Origin: Bacteroidota bacterium
GTDB lineage: Bacteria; Bacteroidota; Bacteroidia; AKYH767-A; 2013-40CM-41-45
Assembly: GCA_016720935.1 (NCBI GenBank)
Contig: JADKJP010000004.1
Span: 310,001 to 374,000, forward strand
Direction of reading: 5' to 3'
Length of the DNA: 64,000 nucleotides
Shown: piece by piece, positions 63,155 through 64,000 of the stretch
How positions within the stretch are numbered: the stretch's first letter is position 1
How the letters are laid out: every line of letters starts with the position of its first letter
Notes under the pieces: model-generated
What the model was told of the DNA's origin: nothing
The model's database searches: none
What the model saw: the letters and a program-made list of their open reading frames with translations, nothing else
Translations under genes and position numbers: made by a program

Positions 63155-63235
63155 TCTATTAAATAAAGGTAAATTCATTGTAAATCTTGGTGAATTCAGC
63201 TTTTAATATGTTGATAACCCGAAAGAATGGGTGAA

Positions 63236-63946
63236 TCAACTTAAAAGTTTGGCAAATAGAAAGGCAGCTGCCGCTGCAAGCACCCCGATCATGGTGGTCC
63301 GTAAAGCCCCCTTTACCGGATTCTGGCCAGTCACCTTACTTTTAAAATAGCCAAAAATCATCAGACAAATCACTGTTATAATCGCGGAAAAAAGCAATCC
63401 GGAAACCGGCTTATCTGTAAAAAAATATGCTGAGAGCGGTACGATACCGCCGACTATATATGCCAAACCAATATTTCGTGCACTTTGACGCGCTCTTCTG
63501 ATATCCGGTTTTTCAAGACCAAGCTCAAAACGCATCATAAACTCAACCCATTTGTCGTGATCCTTTTCCATCTCATTCATGATGGTCTCTTGTGATTCAG
63601 CAGACAAACCATAATTGCCAAAGATCTCTTTCACTTCTCTCCGCTCCGTTTCATAATGTGTTTTTATTTCGCGGTATTCCCTTGCGAGTTCTGAATCATA
63701 ATGTTCAATCTCCGTTTTTCCGGCAAGGTATCCTCCCAGGCCCATGGCAATGGAACCTGCAACAATTTCCGCAAAGCCTGCCGTGATAATGATCGCGTTA
63801 TTCGACACCGCGCTGCTAAGACCTGCTGCCAATGCAAAAGGAACGGTCAGGCCATCTGCCATTCCGATAACAATATCCTTTACGGTATCAGTTTGTTCGA
63901 AATGTTCTTCTTTGTGTGAATGATGATGACCCTGAGCAACTGACAT
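63236..63946 (-). CDS. VIT1/CCC1-type iron or manganese transporter
   Basis: A 236-residue membrane protein of the VIT1/CCC1 family, which exports or stores Fe2+ or Mn2+. The N-terminus is His-rich (GHHHSHKEEH). The family segment DIVIGMADGLTVPFALAAGLSSAVSNNAII (about 27-56) is followed by AEIVAGSIAMGLGGYLAGKTEIEHYDSEL, a charged cytoplasmic stretch (about 85-150, ETERREVKEIFGNYGL and ETIMNEMEKDHDKWVEFMM) and three further helices. The acidic central region matches the metal-binding segment of the plant and yeast proteins. ATG 63946 is preferred over the upstream start, which adds a non-family stretch. Confidence 0.9.
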   Translation of the reverse strand: MSVAQGHHHSHKEEHFEQTDTVKDIVIGMADGLTVPFALAAGLSSAVSNNAIIITAGFAEIVAGSIAMGLGGYLAGKTEIEHYDSELAREYREIKTHYETERREVKEIFGNYGLSAESQETIMNEMEKDHDKWVEFMMRFELGLEKPDIRRARQSARNIGLAYIVGGIVPLSAYFFTDKPVSGLLFSAIITVICLMIFGYFKSKVTGQNPVKGALRTTMIGVLAAAAAFLFAKLLS

Positions 63947-64000
63947 ATTGTTTTTTGTTTTTGAAGAGTTCAAAAGTAGGAAAAATGTTTCTGGCAATCC

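Overview
The window is a chromosomal segment of a member of the Bacteroidota, probably a non-parasitic, aerobically respiring lineage near Chitinophagales/Sphingobacteriales (the placement is inference). The evidence is the gliding-motility genes gldB and gldC, three proteins with type IX secretion (T9SS) C-terminal sorting domains, an alternative complex III operon, a Bacteroidota-type dcw cluster, and several promoter-like sites of the Bacteroidota form TAnnTTTG. No rRNA, tRNA, CRISPR array, prophage or transposase was seen. Most genes lie on the minus strand.

Region by region. (1) 1-7940, minus: a tightly packed operon (gaps of 2-15 bases) encoding ROK sugar kinase, GH20 hexosaminidase, glycosylasparaginase, CutC, GH2 beta-mannosidase and the start of a GH92 alpha-mannosidase. 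Together these look like a lysosome-style exo-pathway that takes apart N-glycans down to the GlcNAc-Asn link. (2) 8.2-9.5 kb: a DoxX-like gene whose end runs into an inverted repeat, a cold-shock gene with a structured leader, and yqeY. (3) 9.7-25.1 kb, minus: the cell-division and wall cluster mraZ-rsmH-ftsL-ftsI-murE-mraY-murD-ftsW-murG-murC-ftsQ-ftsA-ftsZ, headed by a three-box MraZ operator and closed by a terminator. (4) 25.5-31.6 kb: alpha/beta hydrolase and engB (plus), gldB-gldC (minus), an outer-membrane barrel gene, nadE and a second barrel gene (plus). (5) 31.7-38.9 kb, minus: a 2-oxoacid:ferredoxin oxidoreductase pair, then hemB, a fused hemC-hemD, and hemA. (6) 39.1-46.3 kb: an unidentified helical protein, two T9SS cargo proteins, DUF1003, an unidentified membrane-anchored protein and an aldo/keto reductase. 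(7) 46.3-57.6 kb, minus: actABCDEF followed by cytochrome oxidase subunits II and I, a complete quinol-to-oxygen electron path apart from oxidase subunits III/IV. (8) 57.6-64 kb: a 458-base intergenic region with a perfect 7-1-7 palindrome, a cyclase-family hydrolase, a large beta-helix T9SS protein and a VIT1/CCC1-type metal transporter.

How the parts fit. The haem genes and the respiratory operon serve the same aerobic physiology: haem for the six CxxCH motifs of ActA, the one of ActE, and the oxidase. The division cluster builds a meso-DAP type wall, judged by the DNPR motif of MurE. The surface and secretion genes suggest an organism that displays large proteins and scavenges glycoprotein sugars. 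The most system-like finding is the N-glycan operon with an embedded CutC. Smaller curiosities include a terminator whose T-tract nearly touches the nadE start codon, Crp/Fnr-geometry and Fur-geometry palindromes in front of hemA and the act operon, and two genes whose stop codons are supplied by intergenic repeats.
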